From JAKQDH01 sp029558835 (GTDB taxonomy: Bacteria; Planctomycetota; Phycisphaerae; UBA1845): a stretch of 64,000 nucleotides of DNA. Made by a program: the position numbers and the translations under genes. Under the pieces are notes generated by a model, which saw only the letters and a program-made list of their open reading frames with translations, did not search any database and had not been told where the DNA came from. Positions 27,046-36,456 of this stretch are shown piece after piece. The stretch is from NCBI GenBank assembly GCA_035356615.1, contig DAOQSN010000027.1, forward strand, positions 12,270 to 76,269. Reading direction: 5' to 3'. How positions within the stretch are numbered: position 1 is the first letter of the stretch; each line of letters opens with the position of its first letter.

Positions 27046-27951
27046 TCACGCACGTTGGAACCACATCACCCGCTCGTGGCCGAGGACCGTATCGCGGATG
27101 GTAGCGCGATGCCGGAACCGTCCGGACTGCTCCAACACCCCCCGTACGTTCGCCTCCCGACCGGCCGCAATCTCCACAAAGACCGCCCCGTCCGCGGTCA
27201 GACACCGCGCCCCGTCCGCCTCGATCGCCCGGTACAGCGCCAGCCCGTCGGCCCCATCGGTCAAGGCCGCCACCGGCTCGTACTCGCGCACCGCCGGCGG
27301 CAGCGTGGCAAGCTGCTCCGTGCTGATGTACGGCGGATTGGACATCAGGATATCGAACCCGCCCGCCGGAACCACGTCCGCAGCCAGCGCCAGCCCGTCC
27401 GCTTCCACGAGCGTCAGACGCTGCTCAACGCCGTGGCGCCTGGCATTGTCCGCCGCCACGGCCAGGGCGGCCGGAACCCGATCCGTCGCCACCACCTGCG
27501 CGGTCGGCACGTGCTTGAGCACCGCGATCGCCAGGCAGCCGGTGCCGGTCCCCACCTCGAGAATCTGCCACGTCCGTCCCGCCTGCCGCCGGGCGTAGTC
27601 GATGACCTCCTCCGCCAGCGTCTCCGTCTCCGGGCGCGGGATGAGCACCTCCGGCGTCACCACGAAATCGAGGGAGAAGAACTCCTTGTGTCCGACCAGG
27701 TACGCGATTGGCTCCTGCCGGGCCGCCCGCGCTACCAGGTCCCGGTAGATGTCCAGTTGTTCCCGCGCCGGTTGCGACTCGAAACGCGTGTACAGCTCGA
27801 TCCGCCGGCACCCCAGCACGTGCGCCAGCAGCACTTCACCGGCCAGCCGCGCCTCGTCCACCTGATGGCGCGCCAGATAGTCGGTCGTCCAGTTCAGCAA
27901 CCGGCCGATGGTCCACTCATTCTCTCGGGTGGACGGCGTCGTGTCCTGCAT
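27046..27951 (-). CDS. prmC: peptide chain release factor N5-glutamine methyltransferase
   Basis: PrmC methylates the GGQ glutamine of release factors RF1 and RF2. The 301-residue protein has an N-terminal helical bundle (LLNWTTDYLARHQVDEARLAGEVLLAHVLGC). It also has VTPEVLIPRPETETLAEEVIDYAR, SAM motif I ILEVGTGTGCLAIAVLKH, and the catalytic NPPY in FDILMSNPPYIS. The ATG at 27951 (MQDTTPSTREN) starts about 15 residues before the conserved part. It is probably cotranscribed with murA. Confidence 0.95.
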   Translation of the reverse strand: MQDTTPSTRENEWTIGRLLNWTTDYLARHQVDEARLAGEVLLAHVLGCRRIELYTRFESQPAREQLDIYRDLVARAARQEPIAYLVGHKEFFSLDFVVTPEVLIPRPETETLAEEVIDYARRQAGRTWQILEVGTGTGCLAIAVLKHVPTAQVVATDRVPAALAVAADNARRHGVEQRLTLVEADGLALAADVVPAGGFDILMSNPPYISTEQLATLPPAVREYEPVAALTDGADGLALYRAIEADGARCLTADGAVFVEIAAGREANVRGVLEQSGRFRHRATIRDTVLGHERVMWFQRA

Positions 27952-28070
27952 AGAAAGTCGATGATAACGCCCGGCAGGGATCGCAGCCAGAAACAGCAAC
28001 GGGCACGCTGGCGTTGGGTAAGCGCGCCTTGCCGGGGGCCCCACCTGATGAAGAGGTCAGGCAGTCGACC

Positions 28071-28168
28071 GGGGTGGCATGGCCAAGCGCAGCGCCGCCA
28101 GGTGCTTGCTTGGACGAGGCCGAGGTTCACCAGCGCATGCCGGCGCCTTCGGCTTGGGCATGCCACCC
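28071..28168. repeat. palindromic element B, copy B1
   Basis: Terminal arms GGTGGCATGGCCAAGCGC and GGCTTGGGCATGCCACC are inverted repeats. Inner blocks AGCGCCGCCA and GCATGCCGGCGCCTTC complete the element. A conserved flank with GGTTTCCC and CGTGGTC follows to about 28195. It lies between two minus-strand genes. Confidence 0.85.
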
Positions 28169-28194
28169 GTCCGGTTTCCCAACTGCGTGGTCTT

Positions 28195-28611
28195 CTAGTA
28201 GATCATGTCGGCGAACGTGTCGGGGATGTCCTCGGGGTGGCCACGCAGGCCGGACCGGTAGGTCGCCCGACGCTGCGGAGCATTCTCCTGCCAGTCCTCG
28301 ATCTTGCGGATGCGACGGTCGTGAAGCTGCTTCTCGGTGGCCTTGAGCTGCTGACGGTGGCGGGCCTCCGAGCGGCGCGCCTCTTCCAGGGCCGTCTGCG
28401 CGGTCTCCCGCCGGCGGGCCTCGCGCTCGACGCAGGCCGCGTAGTTGCGGGCGATGCGTTCGTTCCGCACCGCCTGGGCTTCCTTCAGGCGGCTGCCCTG
28501 GCACCCGCCCACCAGCGCGAGCGCCCCGGCCACCAGCCAGGCCACGACTCGGCCGGCCCGCCCACCGCGGTCACGCCTGGCGGTCATTACCTTTGCGGGC
28601 TCGTCCATCAT
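28195..28611 (-). CDS. lipoprotein with charged helical domain
   Basis: The 138-residue protein has a basic N-terminal stretch, then RVVAWLVAGALALVGGC, a good lipobox with the lipidated Cys near residue 37. After it comes a long Arg/Glu-rich helix (AQAVRNERIARNYAACVEREARRRETAQTALEEARRSEARHRQQLKATEKQLHDRRIRK) likely to form a coiled coil. The N-terminus is longer than usual, so the start may lie a few codons inside; two ATGs are adjacent (28611, 28608). Function is unknown; anchoring to a membrane by lipid is predicted. Confidence 0.65.
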   Translation of the reverse strand: MMDEPAKVMTARRDRGGRAGRVVAWLVAGALALVGGCQGSRLKEAQAVRNERIARNYAACVEREARRRETAQTALEEARRSEARHRQQLKATEKQLHDRRIRKIEDWQENAPQRRATYRSGLRGHPEDIPDTFADMIY

Positions 28612-28778
28612 GTGCTTGTACTCGCCGCTGGCTCGCCGGACGCAGGGTCGCCCCCCGCGGGGGCCTTCGCTGGGGCACCCCTGCCCGGCGACCGGCGAGC
28701 GCAGCGCGCCCGACAGAGGCACGCCGGCGCAGGGTCCCACTCCCGTACCCTCCCGTACCCCGACGTCCACCCCGGCGC

Positions 28779-29132
28779 TCAACTGACCGCGCTGCCCGGC
28801 TCCACCTCGCGGTCGGTCGTCAGCACGATGACCTTGGTTTGATCGGCCGACACCGCCGCCAGCAACATCCCGTTGCTCTGCTGACCACGCATCATCCGCG
28901 GCGCGAGGTTCGTGACCACGACAATGTTCTTGCCGACCATCTCGGCCGCGGTGTAGTGGCCACGCAGACCCGCCACGATCTGGCGCTTCTCGTTGCCCAG
29001 GTCCACCTGCAGCACCAGCAGCTTGTCGGCGTTGGGATGGTCGGTCGCCGAAACGACCCGCCCCACCTTGATCGCCACCTTCTGGAAATCGGCATAGGCG
29101 ATCGGTCCGCCTGCCTGCGCTTGATCCGTCAT
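28779..29132 (-). CDS. tRNA-binding protein, MetRS C-terminal/CsaA-like
   Basis: The 117-residue protein is a single OB-fold tRNA-binding domain like the C-terminal domain of methionyl-tRNA synthetase, EMAPII and CsaA. It has IAYADFQKVAIKVGRVVSATDHPNADKLLVLQVDLGNEKRQIVAGLRGHYTAAEMVGKNIVVVTNLAPRMMRGQQSNGMLLA. Standing alone it could be the beta subunit of a split MetRS or a chaperone-like CsaA; the HPNADKLL and NLAPRMMRGQQSNGMLLA motifs favour the MetRS type. AGGAG lies seven bases before the ATG at 29132. Confidence 0.88.
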   Translation of the reverse strand: MTDQAQAGGPIAYADFQKVAIKVGRVVSATDHPNADKLLVLQVDLGNEKRQIVAGLRGHYTAAEMVGKNIVVVTNLAPRMMRGQQSNGMLLAAVSADQTKVIVLTTDREVEPGSAVS

Positions 29133-29518
29133 GGGAAACTCCTGCCACATGCGGCGTTGGGACGCCCGGTTATCGCACCCCCAAATCTCGACATCGAAGG
29201 GGAACCAGCCATCGCCCACAAGCCGCCTGACCAAGCCCCCCGGCCGTCGTCCTGCGACTGAAAACGAGGCGCCCGCCGCCGCTGGCCTGCTGGCTGGCGG
29301 ACACCTGCGGCTCGCAGGCCGGCCCTGGGTCCTCCTTTCCGCTAGCCCGATGGCTTCGCTGCCTGGGGATACACTCCGGAGTAGTCTAATCCGCTGGGGT
29401 CGTGCCGCCAAGCTCGTTTTCGCCGCAGGGCCTCCGCAGGCCACGCGCGGCCGCGGCCGCCCTGGCGCATTGTGGGGTTCCTGTCCGTCCGTAGAATCCG
29501 TGCAAAGAGGTATCTGTC
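29133..29518. other. divergent intergenic region, nothing recognised
   Basis: This spacer separates the minus-strand tRNA-binding gene from plus-strand manA and must hold both promoters. No convincing promoter boxes, hairpins or known repeats were recognised. Confidence 0.4.
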
Positions 29519-30613
29519 GTGAAGGTCTGCCCGCTGGTATTCCAGCCTGTCCTGAAACCCAGACTCTGGGGCGGTCGGCGTCTGGAAGCGCTGCTTGGCA
29601 AGGCGCTGCCACCTGACGACCGCATTGGCGAATCCTGGGAACTTGCCGACCTCGAGGACGGTCAATCGGTCGTCGCGCGCGGCCCGGCCGCCGGTCGCTC
29701 GCTGCGCCAATTGCTACACGACTGGGGCGATGCGCTGGTAGGGGGCGCACCGCTGTGGCACGGGCGGTTCCCGCTGCTCATCAAGTTCCTGGACGCCCGC
29801 GAGGCCCTCAGCGTGCAGGTGCATCCTGGGGAGACCGGGGCCCGGCCGCCGATGGCGGAGGGGCGTGCCAAGCACGAAGCGTGGTACGTCATCGACGCAC
29901 CGCTGGACGGTTACATCTACCGCGGCTTCAGCGCCACCGTGACGGTAGAGCAACTGCGTCAAGCCTTGGCGGCAGGGCACGTGCAGCCTCTGCTGCGGCG
30001 CCTGCCCGCCCGCCCGGGACACTGCTACTACCTTCCCGGCGGTACGGTGCACGCTCTCGGCGCGGGGTTACTGGTGGCCGAGATCCAGACGCCGTCCGAC
30101 ACCACCTACCGCCTCTATGACTGGGACCGCGCCGACCCCACCACCGGCCGACCCCGGCCGCTACACGCCGACGACGCGCTGGCGTGTGCGTGTCTGTCCA
30201 CGCCGGCACAGCTTCCGGAAGAGGAGCCGGCCCACGTGGCCGGGCTGTGGGTATGCGTCAGCCGACTCGTGCAGACGCCGTTCTTCGTCATCGAGCGTGT
30301 GCGGATGAGCGCGGGCGTCGCACAGGCCATCCCCTACGAGGAGATGGTCGTCTGGATCGTGCTCGAGGGAAGCGGACGGATCACGTGGGCGGGTGCCACG
30401 GGACAGCTTCCGTTCGGTCGTGGGGACACGGTGCTGCTGCCGGCCGCCCTGGACGGAGGGCACGTCCACACGGAGGCCGACTGCGTGTGGTTGGAAGTGT
30501 CCGTACCGGTGCCCAGCCCGCTGGGCGGGTTGGCACGCCCCGATCGAGAGGTGCTGCGTCAGCTCGGCACAGGCAGCGCCTATGTGCACCTGAACGTCCC
30601 GTCGCCTCCCTGA
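29519..30613 (+). CDS. manA: class I mannose-6-phosphate isomerase
   Basis: This enzyme interconverts mannose-6-phosphate and fructose-6-phosphate. The 364-residue cupin protein begins FQPVLKPRLWGGRRLEALLGK and has the zinc-site segments ALSVQVHPGE and KHEAWYVIDA, then the second cupin motif LPGGTVHALGAGLLVAEIQTPSDTTYRLYDWDR. The GTG at 29519 has AGAGG about eight bases upstream and gives the family N-terminus. It is the first gene after the divergent spacer and likely has its own promoter. Confidence 0.92.
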   Translation: MKVCPLVFQPVLKPRLWGGRRLEALLGKALPPDDRIGESWELADLEDGQSVVARGPAAGRSLRQLLHDWGDALVGGAPLWHGRFPLLIKFLDAREALSVQVHPGETGARPPMAEGRAKHEAWYVIDAPLDGYIYRGFSATVTVEQLRQALAAGHVQPLLRRLPARPGHCYYLPGGTVHALGAGLLVAEIQTPSDTTYRLYDWDRADPTTGRPRPLHADDALACACLSTPAQLPEEEPAHVAGLWVCVSRLVQTPFFVIERVRMSAGVAQAIPYEEMVVWIVLEGSGRITWAGATGQLPFGRGDTVLLPAALDGGHVHTEADCVWLEVSVPVPSPLGGLARPDREVLRQLGTGSAYVHLNVPSPP

Positions 30614-30950
30614 TTGACCGGCCGTATGGCGGTCCGTCGCGTACGCAAGCTCGGCCCCGTGAGCAGCTCCGCCCCTGCGGCCGGTCCGCTTCCCGAACTG
30701 TGGCCCGAGCCCTGCAGGACATGCACCTGCACCCCGGAATCGGCGTAGTCCGAACCGAGGAACATTGGTACGCTGTCCCTGCTCGTTGCTTCTTTCTTGC
30801 TTGCCGGGGCCGGCCGTGATACCGGTCCGAGCGACGGGCGCTCCTCCCCATCCACGGAGCACGGCGGCGACGCAGGGACGCGGGGAGCGACGCGACATTC
30901 TAGCGCGGGGGGAACAGCAACGACCCCCACGGGCATCGAGATACAGCGCC
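30614..30950. other. spacer between manA and serS, nothing recognised
   Basis: The serS frame stays open to 30765 without similarity. No T-box-like element, terminator or repeat was recognised. Confidence 0.4.
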
Positions 30951-32282
30951 ATGCTGGACATCAAATTCATTCGCGAGAACCCGGACCGGATTCGAGAGGC
31001 TGCCCGCCAGAAGCGCATCGACTGCGACCTCGACCGCCTGCTGGCGGCCGATCAGCGGCGGCGGGAGTTGCAGCTCGAATTGGACACGCTACGGAACCGG
31101 GTGAGAGAAGACGGGCAGCAGATCGGCATGCTGCGTAACCCGAAGTCCAAGCCTTACCAGGAAGCGCAGGGCGCCGGTCAAAGTGACGCCCAGATTCGGG
31201 CGGAGGCTGATCGGCTGCAAGCCGAAGTCAGCACGCTCAAGCCGCGCATCAAGACGCTGGAAGACGAAGAAACCCGGGTACTGGCCGAGTTTGACGAGTT
31301 GATGCTCACCATTCCCCAGCCGTCGGATCCGGAGGTGCCCGTTGGAGCGGATGATCGCGAGAACGTCGAAATCCGCCGCGTCGGCGAGGTCCGCCGGTTC
31401 GAGTTCGAGCCCAAGGACCACGTCGCGCTCGGGGAGGCGTTGGGCATCATCGACATCGAGCGCGGCGTGCGGCTGGGCGGGACGCGGAACTACACGCTCC
31501 GCGGCGACGGCACCCTGCTGCACCAGGCCGTGCTGCGGCTGGCGCAGGACATGATGGTCGCCCGCGGCTTCGTGCCCATGGTCGTGCCGGTGCTCGTGCG
31601 TGAGGAGGTGATGTACGGGACGGGCTACTTCCCCAGCGGGCGCGACCAGGCCTATCTGTGCGAGCGGGACGAGATGTCGCTGGTGGGCACGGCCGAGGTG
31701 CCGCTGACCGCCCTGCACGCCGGCGAAATCCTGGAGGAGCAGGCCCTGCCGCTGCGTTACTGCGCGCTGTCCACCTGTTTCCGCCGCGAGGCGGGGGCGG
31801 CCGGCAAGGACACGGCGGGGCTCTACCGCATTCACCTGTTCGACAAGGTCGAGCAGGTGATCGTCTGCCGCAACGACATCGACACCAGCAAGCAGCATCA
31901 CCTCGAGATTCTCCAGAACGCGGAGGACATCGTGCAGGCGTTGGGGCTGCCCTATCGCGTGGTGAACGTCTGCTCGGGCGATCTGGGGATGGGGCAGGTG
32001 CTCAAGTACGACATCGAGACATGGATGCCGTCGCGGAACGGCTACGGCGAGACACACTCGGCGTCGCGTTTCTACGAGTTCCAGGCGCGGCGGCTGAAGC
32101 TGCGGTACCGCGACGCGGGCAAGAAGGTCCACTTCTGCCACACGCTGAACAACACGGTGATTGCCTCGCCGCGCATCCTGATCCCCATCCTGGAGCTGTA
32201 CCAGAATGCCGACGGGACGGTGACGATCCCGCCGGCGCTCAGGCCCTATATGGGCGGACGCGAACGGATCGAGAAGCAGTAG
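30951..32282 (+). CDS. serS: seryl-tRNA synthetase
   Basis: SerS charges tRNA-Ser. The 443-residue class II synthetase has the N-terminal antiparallel coiled-coil arm (about 30-110: DLDRLLAADQRRRELQLELDTLRNR ... AEVSTLKPRIKTLEDEETRVLAEFDELMLTIP). The core has motif 2 TCFRREAGAAGKDTAGLYRIHLFDKVEQ and motif 3 region SASRFYEFQARRLKLRYRD, and GTAEVPLTALHAGE for serine recognition. The ATG at 30951 (MLDIKFIRENPDRIREA) is the conserved start. Confidence 0.96.
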   Translation: MLDIKFIRENPDRIREAARQKRIDCDLDRLLAADQRRRELQLELDTLRNRVREDGQQIGMLRNPKSKPYQEAQGAGQSDAQIRAEADRLQAEVSTLKPRIKTLEDEETRVLAEFDELMLTIPQPSDPEVPVGADDRENVEIRRVGEVRRFEFEPKDHVALGEALGIIDIERGVRLGGTRNYTLRGDGTLLHQAVLRLAQDMMVARGFVPMVVPVLVREEVMYGTGYFPSGRDQAYLCERDEMSLVGTAEVPLTALHAGEILEEQALPLRYCALSTCFRREAGAAGKDTAGLYRIHLFDKVEQVIVCRNDIDTSKQHHLEILQNAEDIVQALGLPYRVVNVCSGDLGMGQVLKYDIETWMPSRNGYGETHSASRFYEFQARRLKLRYRDAGKKVHFCHTLNNTVIASPRILIPILELYQNADGTVTIPPALRPYMGGRERIEKQ

Positions 32283-32375
32283 ACAGGGGGCGCGGTGGGA
32301 ACCTCCAGGGCGCTCCAGGCGTCTAAGGAGCAGGGGGCTTCTTCTGAACAGGACCACCCAACAGGGAAACCAGTG

Positions 32376-32480
32376 GGGTGGCATGCCCAAGCCGAAGGCG
32401 CCGGCATGTTGTGGTGGCAGTCTCCCGGTCGGCCAGGGGAGAGCATGGTCCCGGCGCGCCGGGACTTGGCCATGCCACCC
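32376..32480. repeat. palindromic element B, copy B4
   Basis: GGTGGCATGCCCAAGCCGAA starts the element and ACTTGGCCATGCCACC ends it. The inner block has GGCGCCGGCATG and GAGCATGGTCCCGGC. The conserved flank with GAACAGGACCACCCAA and GGGAAACC precedes it from 32346. It lies between serS and the DUF4139 gene, which are co-directional. Confidence 0.85.
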
Positions 32481-32591
32481 GCGTCCGATGGTTAGTCTCC
32501 CTATTGCGTGCAGCCATTTGGCGCCTTGCCCCCAAGGACCGAGGCGGTCGAGATCCGGAGAGACATCGTACACACGGACGAGGAACACACC

Positions 32592-34151
32592 ATGAATGCA
32601 GGGTATTTGCGCAGAGTGAGCGTCTTGTTAGGAGTGGGACTGATGGCAGCCATGACGAAGCCCGCGGTGGGCGAAGAGCCGGCTCCCGACGCGACCATGC
32701 TGACCATCTACAGCAAGTTGCAGCCCGGAGCGGTGCCGCCCGAGTTGTATCGACCCGGCGCCCAGACCCAGATGTACGGCCAGCCGCTGACCGTGCCGGG
32801 CTACGGCGTCGTCAAGCAGGAACGGTCGCTGAAGCTCGACGCGGGGCGCAGCAGCATCCGCTTCACCGACGTGGCCAGCCAGATCGACCCGACCACCGTC
32901 ACTTTCGCCTCGCTGACCGATCCGGCGGGCACGCGCGTGCTGGAGCAGAACTATGAGTTCGACCTGGTGAGCGTCGAGAAGCTGATGCAGCGCTTCCTGG
33001 ATCAGCCCATCGCGCTGGAGCAGGTCCTCGGCCAGCAGGTCAAGACCATCGAGGGCACGCTCCTCAGCGCGCGGGGGGCCGTGCTGCTGCGTAAGGACGA
33101 CGGCTCCGTGCAGGTGGTCAACGGGTACTCCAACGTGTTCCTGCCGCAGTTGCCCCAGGGCTTGATCACCAAGCCGACGCTGGTGTGGGACGTGCAGACA
33201 ACCCAGGCGGGTACGCACCGCACCCGGGTCACGTATGAGACCGAGGGGCTGACCTGGTGGGCGGACTACAACCTCATCTTCGCCGAGGGCAAGGACGCCA
33301 ACAGCGGCCTGCTGGACGTCGGCGCCTGGGTGAGCATCGTGAATCAGTCGGGGGCGACCTACCGCGACGCCAGGCTCAAGCTCATCGCGGGTGAGGTGCA
33401 CCGGGCACCGCAGCCGGAGCCGATGATGGCGCGCGGGGCGCGGGCCAAGATGGCCATGGCCGAGTCGGCGATGGACATGGGCTTCGAGGAGAAGGAGTTC
33501 TTCGAGTATCACCTGTACACGCTCGGTCGCCCCACCACGCTGCCGGACAACTCCACCAAGCAGCTTGAGCTGTTTCCGCTGGTGGCGAAGGTGCCGTGTG
33601 AGAAGGTGCTGGTTTACTACGGCTTGGCGGAAGGGTATCGCGGCTTCTTCGCCTCCCCCATGGTCGATCGCAACTACGGCACCCAGGGCAACAAGAAGGT
33701 CGACATCTACCTGAAGTTCAAGAACGAGAAGGGCATCGGCATGGGCATGCCGCTGCCGGGCGGGCGCATCCGCGTCAGCAAGCTGGACCCGGCCGACGGC
33801 ACCCTGGAGTTCATCGGCGAGGACAAGATCGACCACACACCCAAGGACGAGATCGTCCTGATCAAGATGGGCAGCGCCTTCGACGTGGTCGGCGAGCGCA
33901 CGCAGACTGACTTCCAGATCGACACCAAGCGCAACTGGCTGGAAGAGACCGTCGAGATCAAGGTCCGCAACCACAAGAAGGAGGCGGTCAACGTCATCGT
34001 CAAGGAGAACCTCTTCCGCTGGCTGACCTGGGAAATCAAGCAGGCGACGCAGGAATACGAGAAGGCCGATGCCCGCACCGTGCACTTCCCGGTGAAGATC
34101 GAGCCCGACGGCGAGGTGACGATCCGCTACACGGCACGGTACACCTGGTAG
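32592..34151 (+). CDS. secreted DUF4139-domain protein
   Basis: The 519-residue protein has a signal peptide (MNAGYLRRVSVLLGVGLMAAMTKPAVGEE) and a DUF4139-like beta-rich body. Family features include YGVVKQERSLKLDAGRSSIRFTDVASQIDPTTVTF, EGTLLSARGAVLLRKDDGSVQVV, the aromatic TYETEGLTWWADYNLIFAEG, and RNWLEETVEIKVRNHKKEAVNVIVKENLFRW. The biochemical role is not known; predicted location is periplasm or outside. AGGA lies eight bases before the ATG at 32592. A Met-rich stretch (PMMARGARAKMAMAESAMDMG) sits in the middle. Confidence 0.85.
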   Translation: MNAGYLRRVSVLLGVGLMAAMTKPAVGEEPAPDATMLTIYSKLQPGAVPPELYRPGAQTQMYGQPLTVPGYGVVKQERSLKLDAGRSSIRFTDVASQIDPTTVTFASLTDPAGTRVLEQNYEFDLVSVEKLMQRFLDQPIALEQVLGQQVKTIEGTLLSARGAVLLRKDDGSVQVVNGYSNVFLPQLPQGLITKPTLVWDVQTTQAGTHRTRVTYETEGLTWWADYNLIFAEGKDANSGLLDVGAWVSIVNQSGATYRDARLKLIAGEVHRAPQPEPMMARGARAKMAMAESAMDMGFEEKEFFEYHLYTLGRPTTLPDNSTKQLELFPLVAKVPCEKVLVYYGLAEGYRGFFASPMVDRNYGTQGNKKVDIYLKFKNEKGIGMGMPLPGGRIRVSKLDPADGTLEFIGEDKIDHTPKDEIVLIKMGSAFDVVGERTQTDFQIDTKRNWLEETVEIKVRNHKKEAVNVIVKENLFRWLTWEIKQATQEYEKADARTVHFPVKIEPDGEVTIRYTARYTW

Positions 34152-34167
34152 AACAGTGAACCCTATG

Positions 34168-34485
34168 TCCACAGATTACGCAGATTACGCAGAGTCAGAA
34201 GCAAAGAGGGATCGTAATCTGCCGACGGGGCTGCCTGGGGTCTCTAACACAGCCGCCCTCCCTTCCCGGGAGGCATCGGGGGGGCAGTCACAGCGACATT
34301 CTCCCCCACCCTACCCTCTCCCCAAAGGGGGAGAGGAGTTCTGTTAGACGTTCTCGATACCACGAAGGCACCCTGGCGCGAAAGTCACTTCGTGCCCTGG
34401 TGCCTTTGGGGTTGTCAACACGCTTCGTCAGCAGATTCCGTGGCGCTCTTTCTTTCTAATCTGTGTAATCTGCGCAATCTGCGGA
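34168..34485. repeat. nested inverted repeats (AGATTAC pair around other repeats)
   Basis: CCACAGATTACGCAGATTAC (34168-34197 region) and TAATCTGTGTAATCTGCGC (34458-34485 region) form an outer inverted pair. Inside are the C-rich hairpin C3 (34300-34339) and another inverted pair, CCACGAAGGCACC (34360) with GGTGCCTTTGG (34399). The whole lies between the convergent DUF4139 and M28 genes, leaving almost no unique spacer. Confidence 0.8.
34300..34339. repeat. C-rich hairpin repeat, copy C3
   Basis: CTCCCCCACCCTACCCTCTC is followed by CCCAAAGGGGGAGAGGA. It matches copies C1 (inside miaB) and C2, here intergenic and nested in the AGATTAC pair. Confidence 0.8.
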
Positions 34486-34494
34486 AGAAGAACC

Positions 34495-36456
34495 CTACGG
34501 TCCGGTCAGCAGGGACTCGAACTCCTCGTAGTCGGTGATGTCAACGTCCAGGTCAAAATCGAAGTTGAAGACCTCGCAGCCGGACTCGGCCACGAAGGGC
34601 ACGCCGGCGCCGCTGAGGCAGCCCTGGAAGGCCGCGAAGTCAGCAAGGTCCACGTCGCCGTCGCCGTCGAAGTCGCCGTCGGCCGAGTAAGGCGGCGTGC
34701 AGCTAAGGGCCACCAACTGCACGTCGTCGATGTTCCAGCCGCAGTAGCGCCAGGCGGTGTCCGTGGTGCCCATGGTCCAGCGCAGGCGCACGGCCGACTG
34801 GTTGTCCGCCACGGCCGAAACGTCCAGGTCCATCAGTTGCCAGGACGTATCGGCCGTCTCCGAGTTGGGGTTCTGCCAGACCGTCGTGTAGGTGCTGCCG
34901 TTGTTACTCACCCGCACGTAGGCGTGGTCGTACTGCGAGCGCTCGACGCCCAGCCAGCGCCGGAATTGCAGGCGGACGCCGGTGTACCCGGTGCAGTTGA
35001 TGGGCGTGCTGGTGAGGTGATACTCCGGAATGCTGTTGGCGTAGTCGCCGCTGAGGTTGTACCCGTAGACATTGGTGCCGGTGTAGCCGTTGTTGGGATC
35101 GGGCCCACCGTACTCGCCGCCGCCGCCGGTCGGGTGCCCGAACGCCCACTGCCCACCGGAGATCGTCCAGCCGGGATTGCTGTTGAAGAGGTTCTCGTAG
35201 ATGACCGCCCAGCCATAGGACGCGGTCGCGCTGAAGCCGGCCGCGGGGGCTCCGCTGGGGCCGTAGTAGGTGCTGCCGCTGACCGCCTGGGCGCTGAAGT
35301 AGTACGGCACCTGGCTGCGGCACAGGGCGGGCGGGAAGACGGCGTCATAGACGTTGGGTGAAATCTCGTCCATGGGAAACGTCAGCCAGCCGGTGCCCAG
35401 GTTGCAGTGCAGCATGCCCGTGCCCGGCTGCGGAACTTCATCCCCCAAGCCTTCCACCACGACGCGCACGCGGGTGCCGCCGTGCGGGGCGACGAACTCG
35501 GGCCGCCCGTTCGGGTAGGTGAACTTCAGGGCGTCCACATCCACCCAGACATTAGCCGTGTCCACCAGCCAGCCCACCACGCTGCGGGTCATGTTGACCG
35601 CGTAGGTGTAGTTGATGTTGCTGGGGTTCTCGACGTGGTCGGTGGACTGATGGTAGTAGGGGTTGTTCCACACCTCGCCTTCGATGAGCAAGCCGGCTGG
35701 GAAGCCGGCATCGGAGAAAGGCGCGTGGTCACTGGCGTTGATCCAGCCGGCGTCCATCCAGGTGAGGTTGTCACCGTACTCGAGGATCGCGGCGCCCAGC
35801 GAGTTGAGCAAAGTCTGATAGGCATCCCGCCCGTAGATGCGGGCCACGTTGGTGTTCGTGTCGTAGGCGATCATGTCCAGGGAGAACATGCCGAGAATGT
35901 CGTCCGTGGCGTGGTCGGCGACATAGGCCTCGCTGCCGTAGAGCCCCTGCTCCTCGCGGTCGAAGGCGATGTAGCGGATGGTGTACTCCGAGTCGTACTG
36001 GGTGAGGATGCGGGCAGCCTCGAGCACGCCGGCCACCCCGCTGGCGTTGTCGTCGGCGCCGGGGTTGTCCACCGAATCATAGTGCGCCCCAATGACGTAC
36101 TCCTGGTCCGGGTAGACGGTCCCCCACTGGGTACCCACGACGTTGTAGTACGTGGTACCGTAATAAAGGAACGGCTCCATCGTCACGGTCAGCCCGAAGC
36201 TGAGCATGGCGTCGCGGATGTTGTACATGGCCGGGTCATGCTGGGCCCCGCCGACGCCGCGGTTGTGCCCCTGGTGGGTGTACAGAATCCCGGCGATACC
36301 GAACCGGTCCCCCAGGACCGCGCGGTAGCTGGCGTCGGTCACCTGGGCGGCCGCCGCCTGCCCCTGTTCCGACGCCGACGCCAACGGCGATGCCGCCAGC
36401 AGAATGCCGAACACTCCCCCCAAAAGCCAGGCTCGTTGTGCGCGCAGCGTGTTCAC
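34495..36456 (-). CDS. secreted M28 metallopeptidase with dockerin-like C-terminus
   Basis: The 653-residue protein has a signal peptide (WLLGGVFGILLAASPLASASE). The M28 aminopeptidase domain shows two-zinc ligands: His-Asp in VIGAHYDSVDNPGADDNASGVAGVLEAARIL, Glu-Glu in FDREEQGLYGSEAY, Asp in FSLDMIAYD and His in YYHQSTDHV. A beta-sandwich domain follows (NLFNSNPGWTISGGQWAFG). The last 65 residues, DGDFDGDGDVDLADFAAFQGCL ... FDFDLDVDITDYEEFESLL, are two EF-hand-like calcium loops as in type I dockerins. The GTG at 36456 has AGGAGG nine bases upstream. Secreted protein degradation is the likely role. Confidence 0.9.
   Translation of the reverse strand: MNTLRAQRAWLLGGVFGILLAASPLASASEQGQAAAAQVTDASYRAVLGDRFGIAGILYTHQGHNRGVGGAQHDPAMYNIRDAMLSFGLTVTMEPFLYYGTTYYNVVGTQWGTVYPDQEYVIGAHYDSVDNPGADDNASGVAGVLEAARILTQYDSEYTIRYIAFDREEQGLYGSEAYVADHATDDILGMFSLDMIAYDTNTNVARIYGRDAYQTLLNSLGAAILEYGDNLTWMDAGWINASDHAPFSDAGFPAGLLIEGEVWNNPYYHQSTDHVENPSNINYTYAVNMTRSVVGWLVDTANVWVDVDALKFTYPNGRPEFVAPHGGTRVRVVVEGLGDEVPQPGTGMLHCNLGTGWLTFPMDEISPNVYDAVFPPALCRSQVPYYFSAQAVSGSTYYGPSGAPAAGFSATASYGWAVIYENLFNSNPGWTISGGQWAFGHPTGGGGEYGGPDPNNGYTGTNVYGYNLSGDYANSIPEYHLTSTPINCTGYTGVRLQFRRWLGVERSQYDHAYVRVSNNGSTYTTVWQNPNSETADTSWQLMDLDVSAVADNQSAVRLRWTMGTTDTAWRYCGWNIDDVQLVALSCTPPYSADGDFDGDGDVDLADFAAFQGCLSGAGVPFVAESGCEVFNFDFDLDVDITDYEEFESLLTGP

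Noticed and set aside
27055..28842. 595-residue frame antisense to prmC and the lipoprotein gene
   Set aside because: It runs across two real minus-strand genes and repeat B1; the product is Arg/Pro-rich without domains.
32295..32495. Small frames within B elements (for example products starting MACPSRRRRH)
   Set aside because: The same peptides arise at every B copy because the repeat is read in one frame; no ribosome-binding site or independent conservation.
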